A stretch of DNA of 64,000 bases from Thioalkalivibrio sp. XN8 (GTDB lineage: Bacteria > Pseudomonadota > Gammaproteobacteria > Steroidobacterales > XN24): positions 62,001 to 126,000 of the forward strand of contig NZ_JAALFH010000060.1 in the NCBI RefSeq assembly GCF_011058255.1. The letters run 5' to 3'. Made by a program: the position numbers and the translations under genes. This document shows, piece after piece, positions 1 to 8,339 of the stretch (position 1 is the stretch's first letter; each line of letters starts with the position of its first letter). Under the pieces are notes generated by a model, which saw only the letters and a list, made by a program, of their open reading frames with translations, had not been told where the DNA came from and did not search any database.

Positions 1-112
1 CGCGCGTCTCCTGCAGGCAGACGACATCCGCGTGCTGGCCGGCGAGCCACTCGAAAAAGCCCTTGCGGGCGGCGGAACGGATGCCGTTGGCGTTGAGGCT
101 GATGATACGCAT
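1..112 (-). CDS. xthA: Exodeoxyribonuclease III, N-terminal fragment
   Basis: The first 37 codons of a minus-strand gene that runs off the left edge of the window. The protein begins [20 protein letters not shown] and continues to a DVVCLQETR segment. This is the typical opening of the ExoIII/AP-endonuclease fold: the Asn of the first strand (LNANG) and the Glu of the LQE motif bind the catalytic metal. The family cuts DNA at abasic sites and removes 3' blocks in base-excision repair. It is divergent from pyrE, a common proteobacterial neighbour pair, with about 90 bases of shared control region. Only the start is visible, so completeness cannot be judged. Confidence 0.9.
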   Translation of the reverse strand, partial: MRIISLNANGIRSAARKGFFEWLAGQHADVVCLQETR

Positions 113-203
113 TTCACATGAGAGCTCGGGCCCGGCGTGTATGATACCTGTCGGCGCAACATCGGCCGCGGCACCCCCCCGGCACGCCTTCTCGGAAACC
201 CTT

Positions 204-851
204 ATGCAGGACTACAAGCACGCCTTCATCGAGCTCGCCCTGGCGCGCGGCGCCCTCAGGTTCGGTCGCTTCACGCTCAAGTCGGGCCGCGAGAGTCCGT
301 ACTTCTTCAATGCCGGGCTGTTCAACACCGGCGCCGCCCTGGCGGAGCTCGGCGCCTGCTATGCCGACGCGATCGTGGCCGCCGGGCTCGAGTTCGACGT
401 GCTGTTCGGGCCCGCCTACAAGGGCATCCCGCTGGCCACCGCGGCGGCGGTCGCCCTGGCGGAGCGGCACGGGCGCGACGTGCCCTGGTGTTTCAACCGC
501 AAGGAAGCCAAGGATCATGGCGAGGGCGGAAACCTGGTCGGCGCGCCCCTGCAGGGCCGCATCCTGGTGATCGACGACGTGATCACGGCCGGCACCGCCA
601 TTCGCGAGTCGATCGGCATCATCCACGGCGCCGGGGCGGAGCCCTGCGGCGTGGTGCTGGCCCTCGACCGCCAGGAGCGCGGCCAGGGGGAACGGTCGGC
701 GGTGCAGGAAGTCGAACAGGACATGGGGCTGCCGGTCAGCAGCATCATCACGCTGGCCGACCTGCTGGCGGACCTGGCGGGCCGGCATGATGCCGATGCG
801 GCGCAGCTTGACGCGCTGCGGGCATATCGGGAACGTTATGGGGTGGCATGA
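204..851 (+). CDS. pyrE: Orotate phosphoribosyltransferase
   Basis: A 215-residue protein, close to the E. coli enzyme in length. It joins orotate to PRPP to give orotidine 5'-phosphate in pyrimidine synthesis, in the cytoplasm. The segments [17 protein letters not shown] and [12 protein letters not shown] are typical of PyrE. The PRPP-binding motif [13 protein letters not shown] follows, with its two acidic residues and TAGT loop. The open frame extends upstream to base 63, but homologous sequence begins at [13 protein letters not shown], so I place the start at the ATG at 204. A TATGAT hexamer at 140-145 could be a -10 element, but no clear -35 is seen. Confidence 0.96.
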   Translation: MQDYKHAFIELALARGALRFGRFTLKSGRESPYFFNAGLFNTGAALAELGACYADAIVAAGLEFDVLFGPAYKGIPLATAAAVALAERHGRDVPWCFNRKEAKDHGEGGNLVGAPLQGRILVIDDVITAGTAIRESIGIIHGAGAEPCGVVLALDRQERGQGERSAVQEVEQDMGLPVSSIITLADLLADLAGRHDADAAQLDALRAYRERYGVA

Positions 852-879
852 AGGCATGGCGGCACGGCGGAGCAGCAAG

Positions 880-1482
880 ATGAGCACCAACGGCGACTTC
901 GGGACAGGCACCAGGCCGGGCCGGCGATGGCTCGCGTTCGCGGCGGCTGCCGTGCTGGCGCTGGCGGCCGGGGATGCGCTGGCGGCCGGCGGCAAGATCT
1001 ACCGCTGGGTGGATGAGAACGGCAAGGTGCATTTCGGGGACGCGATCCCGCCGGAATACTCGCGGCAGCAGCACGAGATAGTGGATCCGCGCGGGGTGCG
1101 CACCATCGTCAATGAGCAGCGGGAACCGGCCCCGGCCCGTAGCGATCGCGACCGCGCCCTCCTGGCCACCTACGGCACGGTGGAGGAAATCGAGGAGATC
1201 CGTGACCGCCGTACCGGCTTCCTGGATGCCCAGAACGAGGTTGCGCGCGACCGGCTCAACGGCCTGCGCATCCGCCGGCAGGAACTCGAGGGCAGTGAGA
1301 CGGCAGTGAACGAGCTCGCCACCGTGAACCAGCGCATCGGCGAGTACGAAGAGGAGATCGCCCGGCGCAGCACGGAAATCGAGCGCATCCGGTCCGACTT
1401 CGAGGAGGACATCCGTCGCTTCCGCGAGCTGAAGGGGCTGCCCGAGGCCGCACCGGCGCCCGAGGCGACCGGGTCGCTCTAG
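880..1482 (+). CDS. DUF4124-type exported protein with coiled coil
   Basis: A 200-residue protein of unknown function. After a basic start and a hydrophobic stretch (LAFAAAAVLALAAGDALA), which looks like a signal peptide, comes GGKIYRWVDENGKVHFGDAIPP. This is the hallmark of the DUF4124 domain (Tyr-x-Trp-x-Asp-x-x-Gly, then a YSDxxP-like turn). The rest is charged, rich in Glu and Arg and probably a coiled coil, ending in an Ala/Pro-rich tail. It should lie in the periplasm. The ATG at 880 has a GGAG seven bases upstream; an in-frame ATG at 856 is the alternative. It follows pyrE by 28 bases and converges on dut. Confidence 0.8.
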   Translation: MSTNGDFGTGTRPGRRWLAFAAAAVLALAAGDALAAGGKIYRWVDENGKVHFGDAIPPEYSRQQHEIVDPRGVRTIVNEQREPAPARSDRDRALLATYGTVEEIEEIRDRRTGFLDAQNEVARDRLNGLRIRRQELEGSETAVNELATVNQRIGEYEEEIARRSTEIERIRSDFEEDIRRFRELKGLPEAAPAPEATGSL

Positions 1483-1503
1483 CCGCAGCCAGCGGCCGCC
1501 AGG

Positions 1504-1959
1504 CTACTTCCGCCCCGAATGTCCGAAGCCGCCGGCGCCCCGCGCGCTGGCTGCGAAATCCTCGACCACCTCGAAGCGCGCCCGTACCACGGGGACGATG
1601 ACCATTTGCGCCAGCCGCTCGCCGGGTTCGATGGTGAAGGGCGCATGGCCGCGGTTCCAGGTCGAGACGAAGACCTGCCCCTGGTAATCCGAGTCGATCA
1701 GCCCGACCAGGTTGCCGAGCACGATGCCGTGCTTGTGGCCCAGGCCCGAGCGCGGCAGCAGCACGGCGGCCAGGCCCGGATCGTCGAGGTGGATCGCCAG
1801 CCCGGTGGGCACCAGCTCCGTCCGCCCAGGCTCCAGCACCAGCGGGGCGTCGATGCAGGCGCGCAGGTCGAGCCCCGCCGAACCCTCGGTGGCGTACTCG
1901 GGCAGCGGAAACTCGTGCCCGAGCCGCCGATCAAGAATCTTCAGCTTGATGACCTGCAC
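1504..1959 (-). CDS. dut: Deoxyuridine 5'-triphosphate nucleotidohydrolase (dUTPase)
   Basis: A 151-residue trimeric dUTPase that splits dUTP to dUMP and pyrophosphate. It keeps uracil out of DNA and supplies the dTMP precursor. The five family motifs can be followed in order: [49 protein letters not shown], and the C-terminal glycine-rich [13 protein letters not shown] that closes over the substrate. Its start overlaps the end of coaBC by 29 bases on the same strand, the usual coaBC-dut arrangement, so the two are probably translated from one message. Confidence 0.97.
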   Translation of the reverse strand: MQVIKLKILDRRLGHEFPLPEYATEGSAGLDLRACIDAPLVLEPGRTELVPTGLAIHLDDPGLAAVLLPRSGLGHKHGIVLGNLVGLIDSDYQGQVFVSTWNRGHAPFTIEPGERLAQMVIVPVVRARFEVVEDFAASARGAGGFGHSGRK

Positions 1960-3145
1960 GCATCCTCTCCGCGATCAGTTCCACCAGTTGCTTCGCCAGC
2001 ACGCGCTTGGCCCCGCTGCCGAGGTCGCGCTCGCCGCCCGGCCAGAAAGCGCGCAGGGCGTTGTCGTCGCGGTCAAAGCCGCGGTCGGGCCCGACCGCGT
2101 TGGCGGCCACCAGGTCCAGCCGCTTGGCCTCGAGTTTCTGCCGGGCGTTCGCCTCGAGGTCGTGGGTCTCGGCCGCGAAGCCCACCACGAAGGGGCGCGG
2201 CGTCGCCGCCGCCACGCCCGCCAGGATGTCGGGATTGCGCACCAGGGCCACCTGCAGCGCCTCCTCCCGCTTCTTGATCTTCTGCCCGGCCGGCTCGGCC
2301 GGACGGTAGTCGGCCACGGCCGCGGCGCCCACGAACACGTCCGTACCCGGCAGCTCCGCCTGGACGGCCGCCTGCATCTGCGCCGCGGTCTCCACGCCGA
2401 TCACCCGGACGCCGGCCGGGGCCGGCAGCTCGACCGGCCCGCTCACCAGCACCACCTCGGCGCCTGCCGCGCGCGCCGCCGCCGCCACCGCGTAGCCCAT
2501 CTTCCCGGAACTGCGGTTGCTCAGGTAGCGCACGGGATCGAGCGCCTCGCGGGTGGGCCCGGCCGTGACCAGGACCCGGCGACCCTGCAGGGAACCGTCG
2601 CCGTCCTCGGCCGCGAGAGCCGCGGTGAGCTCGGCCGGCTCCAGCATCCGCCCGGCGCCGGTCTCGCCGCAGGCCTGGGCCCCCTCGGCCGGCCCGAGCA
2701 CGCGCACGCCGCGGCTCTCGAGGCGCGCCAGGTTCTCGACGGTGGCGGGATGCGCCCACATCTGCCGGTTCATGGCGGGCGCGACCCAGAGCGGCGCGGC
2801 GGTGGCCAGGCACAGGGTGGCGAGGAGGTCGTCCGCCAGCCCGGCCGCGAGCCGGGCCAGGAAGTCCGCCGTGGCCGGCGCCACCAGCGCCAGGTCGGCC
2901 CAGCGCGCCAGCTCGATGTGGCCCATCGCCGCCTCGGCCGCTTCGTCCCACAGGCTGTCGCGAACGGGGTGGCCGGACACGGCCTGGAAAGTCAGCGGCG
3001 TGACGAAGCGGGCTGCCGCCGGGGTGAGCACGACGCGAACCTCGGCGCCCTGCTCCCGCAGCCGGCGTACCAGGTCCGGCGCCTTGTAGGCGGCGATGCC
3101 GCCGGTGACGCCGAGGAGCACGTTTTTTCCAGCCAGACTGCCCAT
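1931..3145 (-). CDS. coaBC: Bifunctional phosphopantothenoylcysteine decarboxylase / phosphopantothenate-cysteine ligase
   Basis: A 404-residue flavoprotein covering two steps of coenzyme A synthesis. The N-terminal CoaC half opens with [15 protein letters not shown]. It carries the catalytic His region ([11 protein letters not shown]), the APAMNRQMW substrate motif and the [10 protein letters not shown] flap with its active Cys. The C-terminal CoaB half (from about residue 190) has the nucleotide-binding [27 protein letters not shown] and the KIKK motif. The open frame extends upstream to 3469, but homology begins at MGSLAGKN, so I choose the ATG at 3145. It is divergent from radC, with 82 bases between the two starts. 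Confidence 0.96.
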   Translation of the reverse strand: MGSLAGKNVLLGVTGGIAAYKAPDLVRRLREQGAEVRVVLTPAAARFVTPLTFQAVSGHPVRDSLWDEAAEAAMGHIELARWADLALVAPATADFLARLAAGLADDLLATLCLATAAPLWVAPAMNRQMWAHPATVENLARLESRGVRVLGPAEGAQACGETGAGRMLEPAELTAALAAEDGDGSLQGRRVLVTAGPTREALDPVRYLSNRSSGKMGYAVAAAARAAGAEVVLVSGPVELPAPAGVRVIGVETAAQMQAAVQAELPGTDVFVGAAAVADYRPAEPAGQKIKKREEALQVALVRNPDILAGVAAATPRPFVVGFAAETHDLEANARQKLEAKRLDLVAANAVGPDRGFDRDDNALRAFWPGGERDLGSGAKRVLAKQLVELIAERMRAGHQAEDS

Positions 3146-3227
3146 AAAGGCTCCATCCCCCGCTTGCGGCCCGCAGCTTAACCTGTCTGACCATCGATTT
3201 GGCAACCCAGCAGACAGGCGCCAACCC

Positions 3228-3911
3228 ATGCCCCACCTGCCGATCCGTGAGTGGCCGGAGAACGAGCGGCCGCGAGAAAAGCTGCTGGCGGGCGGCCCGG
3301 GGCGGCTGTCGGACGCGGAATTGCTCGCCATCTTCCTGCGCACCGGGGCCCGGGGGCGCAGTGCCGTCGACGTCGCCCGCCAGCTGCTGCTCGGCTTCGG
3401 CGGGCTGCGCGGCCTGCTGACCGCCGACCGGGCGGCGTTCTGCGCCTTGCCGGGGCTCGGGCCGGTCAAGTACGCCCAGCTCCAGGCCGGGCTGGAGCTG
3501 GCCCGGCGACACCTCGAGGAGACCGTGCGCCGCGGGCCGGCCCTGGGCTCGCCCGACGCGGTCCGGACCTTCCTGCGCGCCCGGCTGCGCGACCTGCCGC
3601 ACGAGGTGTTCTGCTGTCTCTACCTCGACAACCGCAACCGGGTGATCGCGTTCGAGGAACTGTTCCGCGGCACCATCGACGGCGCCAGCGTGCACCCGCG
3701 CGAAGTGGTCAAACACGCCCTGGCCCGCAATGCCGCCGCCCTGATCCTGGCCCACAACCATCCATCCGGGGTCGCAGAACCCAGCCAGGCCGACGAGGTC
3801 ATTACCCGCCGGCTGAAGAGCGCCCTCGGGCTGGTGGACATCCGGGTGCTGGACCACCTCGTGGTGGGGGACACCGGCTGCGTGTCCTTCGCCGAGCGGG
3901 GGCTGCTCTAG
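3228..3911 (+). CDS. radC: RadC/JAB-domain protein (UPF0758)
   Basis: A 227-residue member of the RadC family, long called a DNA repair protein although its true role is unsettled. The N-terminal part ([25 protein letters not shown]) is a helix-hairpin-helix-like region. The C-terminal JAB/MPN metalloprotease-like domain has the zinc signature AHNHPSG followed by SQADEV, so His176, His178 and Asp189 would hold the metal. The ATG at 3228 starts the conserved [19 protein letters not shown]. It lies between divergent coaBC and downstream rpmB, the standard gammaproteobacterial setting. Confidence 0.95.
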   Translation: MPHLPIREWPENERPREKLLAGGPGRLSDAELLAIFLRTGARGRSAVDVARQLLLGFGGLRGLLTADRAAFCALPGLGPVKYAQLQAGLELARRHLEETVRRGPALGSPDAVRTFLRARLRDLPHEVFCCLYLDNRNRVIAFEELFRGTIDGASVHPREVVKHALARNAAALILAHNHPSGVAEPSQADEVITRRLKSALGLVDIRVLDHLVVGDTGCVSFAERGLL

Positions 3912-3947
3912 GGCGCCGCGGTCCCGTCCGGAACGTCGGCCCGGGCC

Positions 3948-3976
3948 TTGCACCGCGGCAGGCGCAGCGGCATAAT
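3948..3976 (+). promoter_or_regulatory. Putative sigma-70 promoter for rpmBG
   Basis: TTGCAC at 3948-3953 and CATAAT at 3971-3976 are separated by 17 bases, close to TTGACA-N17-TATAAT. Transcription would begin near 3983, about 43 bases before the rpmB start. It sits in the only gap between radC and rpmB. This is assigned by eye only. Confidence 0.6.
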
Positions 3977-4025
3977 GCCCGACTCTCCACCGGCCAGGTA
4001 GCCGGTTTTTCGAGGAATTACAGTC

Positions 4026-4262
4026 ATGTCGCGAGTATGCCAGGTCACCGGCAAGGGACCGATCACCGGGAACAACGTGTCCCACGCGAACAACAGGACG
4101 CGCCGGCGTTTCCTGCCCAACCTCCACACCCATCGCATCTGGGTGGAGAGCGAGAAGCGCTTCGTGCGCCTGCGGGTTTCGCAGCAGGGCCTGCGGATCA
4201 TTGACCGCAAAGGCATCGACAGCGTCCTGGCCGACCTGCGCGCCCGCGGCGAGAAGGTCTGA
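4026..4262 (+). CDS. rpmB: 50S ribosomal protein L28
   Basis: A 78-residue large-subunit ribosomal protein. It starts [20 protein letters not shown] and contains the basic [16 protein letters not shown] segment found in all proteobacterial L28 proteins. A GAGGAA ribosome-binding site lies just upstream of the ATG. It is followed 11 bases later by rpmG, the classic rpmB-rpmG operon, and preceded by a good sigma-70-like promoter. Confidence 0.98.
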   Translation: MSRVCQVTGKGPITGNNVSHANNRTRRRFLPNLHTHRIWVESEKRFVRLRVSQQGLRIIDRKGIDSVLADLRARGEKV

Positions 4263-4273
4263 GGAGCAGCACC

Positions 4274-4429
4274 ATGCGTGACAAGATCAGGCTCGTTTCC
4301 AGCGCCGGCACCGGGCACTTCTACACCACCACCAAGAACAAGCGCCTGCACCCCGAGAAGATGGAGGTCATGAAGTATGACCCCCGGGTGCGCAAGCACG
4401 TGGCGTACAAGGAAGCCAAGATCAAGTAG
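4274..4429 (+). CDS. rpmG: 50S ribosomal protein L33
   Basis: A 51-residue protein reading [20 protein letters not shown] at the start and ending [13 protein letters not shown], which is unmistakably L33. It has no cysteines, so it is the zinc-independent (C-minus) form. A GAGGAGCAG ribosome-binding site overlaps the rpmB stop region. The gene converges on the desaturase gene, with only 14 bases between their ends. Confidence 0.98.
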   Translation: MRDKIRLVSSAGTGHFYTTTKNKRLHPEKMEVMKYDPRVRKHVAYKEAKIK

Positions 4430-4443
4430 GTTCCCGGCCGGCT

Positions 4444-5637
4444 TCAGGCCGTCCTGAGCCGGTAGCCCCGCAGCGAGTCGGCGAATTCCTGCAGGGAGCG
4501 AATCCCGCTGGCCTCGGCCTGGGCGCACCACTCGCGGAACTGGGCCAAGAGCACCTCGTTGCTGCTGGCGCGGCCGCTCCAGATCCCTTTCAGCCGCTCG
4601 CGGAATTCGTGCACCGTCGCCAGCGCCTGGCTGTGCGCCAGGACTTCCTGCAGGCGCCGCCGCGCCGCCGTGTCCAGGAGGGCGCTCTCCCGGACCAGCA
4701 GCCGCCGCAGGCGGCCGGCCCGCTCGGGCAGCCGGGCCCGCAGTCCCGCCAGCTCGGTGCGCAGGGTGGGCAGCGTGACCTGCCGGGTGTAATCGCGCAT
4801 TACGTGCATGCGGGCGACGACTACTGCGCGCAGGTTCTCGAGGTCGCCCTCCGTGGTCGCCGGCAAGCGGGTCGGCCTCGGCGCGGTGCGACGGACCTTC
4901 GCCAGCCCCAGCGCGGACAGCACGCGCAGCATCGCCCACCCGATGTCGAATTCCCAGGGCCGGATGGAGAACCGCGCCGAAGACGGATAGGCATGGTGGT
5001 TGTTGTGCAGCTCCTCGCCGCCGACGAACAGGCCCCAGGGCGTGATGTTGCGCGAGGCGTCGGCGCACTCGAAGTTGCGATAGCCGGCATAGTGCCCGAC
5101 GCCGTTGATGATCCCGGCGGCGAGCAGCGGCTGGGACACCAGCTGGACCGCGATCATGATGATGCCCGGCACGCCGAACAGCAGCAGGAAGGCCGCCACC
5201 ATCAGCGCGATGCCGAGATAGGTGTGACCGCTGTAGACCTTCCGCTCCAGCCAGTCATCGGGCGTGCCGCGGCCGTACTTGGCCAGGGTTTCCGCATTGG
5301 CGGCCTCGGCGCGGTACAGCTCCGCGCCCTCCAGCAGCACCTTGCGCAGGCCCTCGACCTGCGGGCTGTGCGGGTCGTCGGCCGTCTCGCACCGTGCGTG
5401 GTGCTTGCGGTGAATCGCCACCCATTCGCGCGTGCTGATGCCGGTCGTCAGCCAGAGCCAGAAGCGGCAGAAATGGCGCAGCGCCGGGTGCAGGTCCACC
5501 GCCCGGTGCGCCGCGTCGCGATGCAGGTAGAGGGTCACCGCGAAGATCGTGACCTGGAGCATCAGCAGCGAGGCCAGGACGTACCCGAGGGGCGACAGGC
5601 CGAGCAGACCGTGGTAATGAGTGACAATAAAATCCAT
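4444..5637 (-). CDS. desA: Membrane fatty-acid desaturase (DesA type) with ISL3-transposase-like C-terminus
   Basis: A 397-residue protein. Residues 1-270 or so form an integral-membrane acyl desaturase with hydrophobic segments and the three histidine boxes: LHRDAAH, IHRKHHARC and EELHNNHHAYP. These bind the di-iron centre that puts a double bond into an acyl chain. The sequence is close to Pseudomonas DesA, including the HALYLPV-free region TREWVAIHRKHH and DDWLERKVYSGH. The last 90 residues or so (LLVRESALLDTAARRRLQ through WCAQAEASGIRSLQEFAD) resemble the C-terminal end of ISL3-family transposases, as I recall is also true of Pseudomonas DesA. The start ATG at 5637 precedes MDFIVTHYHGLLG. 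It is divergent from mutM. Confidence 0.9.
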   Translation of the reverse strand: MDFIVTHYHGLLGLSPLGYVLASLLMLQVTIFAVTLYLHRDAAHRAVDLHPALRHFCRFWLWLTTGISTREWVAIHRKHHARCETADDPHSPQVEGLRKVLLEGAELYRAEAANAETLAKYGRGTPDDWLERKVYSGHTYLGIALMVAAFLLLFGVPGIIMIAVQLVSQPLLAAGIINGVGHYAGYRNFECADASRNITPWGLFVGGEELHNNHHAYPSSARFSIRPWEFDIGWAMLRVLSALGLAKVRRTAPRPTRLPATTEGDLENLRAVVVARMHVMRDYTRQVTLPTLRTELAGLRARLPERAGRLRRLLVRESALLDTAARRRLQEVLAHSQALATVHEFRERLKGIWSGRASSNEVLLAQFREWCAQAEASGIRSLQEFADSLRGYRLRTA

Positions 5638-5733
5638 TCGCGGTCTTCCACCGTATTGAGAATCGTTTGCGGGACTATAGAGACTCGCCACCCCGAAGTC
5701 ACTTCGGCCAACCCGAGTCGCCACCAACGCCCC

Positions 5734-6552
5734 ATGCCTGAGCTGCCCGAAGTCGAAACCACACGCCGCGGCGTCGCCCCCTGGGTCGAGGGCCGCGTGG
5801 TCACGGGCGTCGTACTGCGCCAGCCGCGCCTGCGCTGGCCGGTGCCGCGCACTCTCGCGCGCCAGCTGCCGGGGCGGGAAATCCTGGCGGTGCGCCGGCG
5901 CGCCAAGTACCTGCTGTTCGAGGCCGAGGGCGACCGGACCCTGATGCTGCATCTCGGCATGACCGGCAGCCTGCGGGTCCTGCAGGCGCCGCGTCCGCCG
6001 GGGCCGCACGACCATCTCGACCTGGAACTGGCGGACGGACGCATGCTGCGCTTTCATGACCCGCGCCGCTTCGGCTCGGTCGACTGGGTGGCGGGCGACC
6101 CGCTGCAACATCCCTTGTTACGGGACCTGGGGCCCGAACCGCTGGGACCCGGCTTCGACGCCGATTACCTCGCCGACGCCTGCCGGGGCCGCCGCACGGC
6201 CGTCAAGCAGCACATCATGAACGGGCGCACCGTGGTCGGCGTGGGGAACATCTACGCCAGCGAATCGTTGTTTCGCGCCGGCATCCACCCGGCGCGCGCA
6301 GCGGGCCGCATCGGCACGCCGCGGCTGGGGCGCCTGGTGAGCGGGATTCGGGACGTGCTCGAAGCCGCCATCCGCCAGGGCGGCACGACGCTGAGGGATT
6401 TCGCCTGGGGGGAAGACCAGCGCGGCTACTTCAAGCCCGAGCTCGCGGCCTACGATCGCGCCGGTGAGCCCTGCCTGCGGTGCCCTGGCACCATCCGCCA
6501 CGTGGTGCAAGGCCAGCGCTCCACGTATTACTGTCCCCGGTGCCAGCGATGA
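5734..6552 (+). CDS. mutM: Formamidopyrimidine-DNA glycosylase
   Basis: A 272-residue base-excision repair enzyme that removes 8-oxoguanine and formamidopyrimidines and nicks the abasic site. It begins MPELPEVETTRRGV, where Pro2 (after Met removal) is the nucleophile and Glu3 the general acid. The helix-two-turn-helix region VKQHIMNGRTVVGVGNIYASE is intact. The C-terminal zinc finger has four Cys (CLRCPGTI and YYCPRCQR). The standard MPELPEVE start fixes the ATG at 5734, although the frame is open far upstream. Confidence 0.97.
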   Translation: MPELPEVETTRRGVAPWVEGRVVTGVVLRQPRLRWPVPRTLARQLPGREILAVRRRAKYLLFEAEGDRTLMLHLGMTGSLRVLQAPRPPGPHDHLDLELADGRMLRFHDPRRFGSVDWVAGDPLQHPLLRDLGPEPLGPGFDADYLADACRGRRTAVKQHIMNGRTVVGVGNIYASESLFRAGIHPARAAGRIGTPRLGRLVSGIRDVLEAAIRQGGTTLRDFAWGEDQRGYFKPELAAYDRAGEPCLRCPGTIRHVVQGQRSTYYCPRCQR

Positions 6553-6575
6553 GCCAAGAGTGACGAGCCCCTGCC

Positions 6576-8339
6576 ATGAGTTTGTTTAACTTCTCCCGCC
6601 TGACACCCTTCGAGCGCCTGCTTTCGGGCCTGACGGCCGTCCGGCCGGGCGAAGGCCGCGGCATCTTCCTGATGCTGGCGCAGATCTTCCTGCTGATGTT
6701 CGGCTACTACCTGCTGCGCCCGCTGCGCGAGGCCCTGATTCTCGCCGAGGGCTCGCCGGAGGTGCGCGCCTACGCCACCGGCGCGGTCGCGCTGGTACTG
6801 ATTTTCATTATTCCGCTGTACAAGATGCTGTTCGATTACCTCAAGCAGGGCGGCCGGAAGTCGGCCGTGCTGCGCTGGGTCGGCAGCTTCTTCATCACCA
6901 ACCTGCTGTTTTTCGCCCTGCTGGTGTGGCTCGACGTGCCCGTCGCCGTGCCCTTCTACATCTGGCTCGGCGTGTTCAGCGTGATGGTCGTGGCGCAGTT
7001 CTGGGCCTTCGCTGCAGACCTGTTCAACGTCAAGACCGGCCAGCGGCTGTTCGCCCTGATCATGGTCGGTGCCGCCCTCGGCGCCTGGCTCGGCAGCCAG
7101 GTTGCGGGCACCCTGTTCGCGCTGCTGGGCACGCCGCGGCTGATGCTGCTGGCGGCCCTGCTGCTGAGCGGCGCCCTGTATCTCAGCCGCAAGGCCGAGC
7201 GGGCGGTACCCGAGGGCTCGCGCAGCCTGCCGACCCGAGCTGTCGCCAGCGAGCCGGCCGGCCTGGCGCAGGTGCTCGCCGGCTTCCAGGTCGTGCTGCG
7301 CAGCGGTTACCTGCTGCGCATCGCGGTGTTCGTGCTGCTCCTGAACTGGGTCAATTCCACCGGCCAGTACATTCTCGCCACCTTCGCCAGCGAGTACGCG
7401 GGGGAGGCCGTCGCGGCCAGCGCCGGCGCGCTCACCATCGGCGAGGTGCTGGCCCGCTTCTACGGCAACTTCTACGCCTGGGTCACCGCGCTGCAGATCG
7501 GGCTGCAACTGTTCCTGGTGTCGCGAATCTTCCGCTGGGTCGGGGTGCGCGGCGCGATCCTGGTGCTGCCGCTGGTCATGCTGGCGAGCTACGGCCTGAT
7601 CTACCTCGTGCCGGTGTTCGCGCTGGTGCGCCTGATGATGATCGCCGAGAGCGCCGCGAACTATTCGATCCAGAACACCACCAACCACGCCCTCTACCTG
7701 CCCGTCACGCGGGACGAGAAATACATCGGCAAGACCACGGTCGACACTTTCTTCGTCCGCTTCGGCGACCTGGTCTACGCGGGCATGATCCTGCTCACGG
7801 CCGAGCTCCTGGGCCTGGATGTAGGCGCCATCACCGCCATCAACATCGGCCTGTCAGTGGTGCTGATCTACCTGGGCACCGCCATCGGCCGCCACCACCG
7901 CAAGGAGATCCGCCAGAACCTGGCCAACCTCCCGCCGGTGGTGAACACGCGCTTGCCCGATGTGTACGTGCCGGCCGGCCAGATGCTGGTCTTCACGGTG
8001 CCCGAGCATGCCTTCATGGACCCCGACCCGGGCGATGCCCTGCGCTTCCAGGCCGGCTGCGCGGACGGCAGCCCGCTGCCCGGCTGGGTGCGCTTCGACC
8101 CCTTCAACCACAGCTTCACCATACGGCCGCCGGCGGGTGAACAGGACACGCTCGAGATCACGGTGTCGGCCACCGACTTCGAAGGACTGAGCGTGGAGTC
8201 AGGCTTTTCGATCAGCTACGGGCCGGACCCGGTGCCGCGCTTCATCGCAGTCCCCGGAGCGCCTGGGCCCGGCTCACCAGGGCATCCAGCTGCCGCCGAT
8301 GCAGGTACGGTCGCAGCGGCTCCAGCTGCTCGGCAGTGA
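6576..8339 (+). CDS. Nucleotide-exchange (TLC/Npt)-like membrane transporter with C-terminal CADG domain
   Basis: A 587-residue protein. Residues 1-445 or so form about twelve hydrophobic segments. Features recall ATP/ADP translocases of the TLC/Npt class found in some free-living bacteria: FGYYLLRPLREAL in the first helix, QFWAFAADLFNVKTGQRLF, and a late NYSIQNTTNHALYLPVTRDEKY loop. The substrate is unknown. After the last helix comes a soluble tail, about residues 460-560: LPDVYVPAGQMLVFTVPEHAF, then DGSPLPGWVRFDP and LEITVSATDFEGLSVESGFSISY. This is the pattern of a dystroglycan/cadherin-like (CADG) domain, normally extracellular. The end overlaps the convergent phosphatase-kinase gene by 98 bases. 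The final 35 residues are low complexity and may be incidental. Confidence 0.72.
   Translation: MSLFNFSRLTPFERLLSGLTAVRPGEGRGIFLMLAQIFLLMFGYYLLRPLREALILAEGSPEVRAYATGAVALVLIFIIPLYKMLFDYLKQGGRKSAVLRWVGSFFITNLLFFALLVWLDVPVAVPFYIWLGVFSVMVVAQFWAFAADLFNVKTGQRLFALIMVGAALGAWLGSQVAGTLFALLGTPRLMLLAALLLSGALYLSRKAERAVPEGSRSLPTRAVASEPAGLAQVLAGFQVVLRSGYLLRIAVFVLLLNWVNSTGQYILATFASEYAGEAVAASAGALTIGEVLARFYGNFYAWVTALQIGLQLFLVSRIFRWVGVRGAILVLPLVMLASYGLIYLVPVFALVRLMMIAESAANYSIQNTTNHALYLPVTRDEKYIGKTTVDTFFVRFGDLVYAGMILLTAELLGLDVGAITAINIGLSVVLIYLGTAIGRHHRKEIRQNLANLPPVVNTRLPDVYVPAGQMLVFTVPEHAFMDPDPGDALRFQAGCADGSPLPGWVRFDPFNHSFTIRPPAGEQDTLEITVSATDFEGLSVESGFSISYGPDPVPRFIAVPGAPGPGSPGHPAAADAGTVAAAPAARQ

Noticed and set aside
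2073-4133. A 686-codon minus-strand frame crossing coaBC, radC and rpmB
   Set aside because: It conflicts with three well-supported genes and has an Arg/Gly/Pro-rich composition typical of GC shadows.
4444-5637. A transposon insertion at the desaturase gene
   Set aside because: The transposase-like part is in frame, intact and apparently shared with other DesA proteins; there are no terminal repeats.
5638-5733. A promoter for mutM (TTGAGA at 5656, TATAGA at 5676)
   Set aside because: The spacing of 14 bases is too short for a normal sigma-70 promoter.
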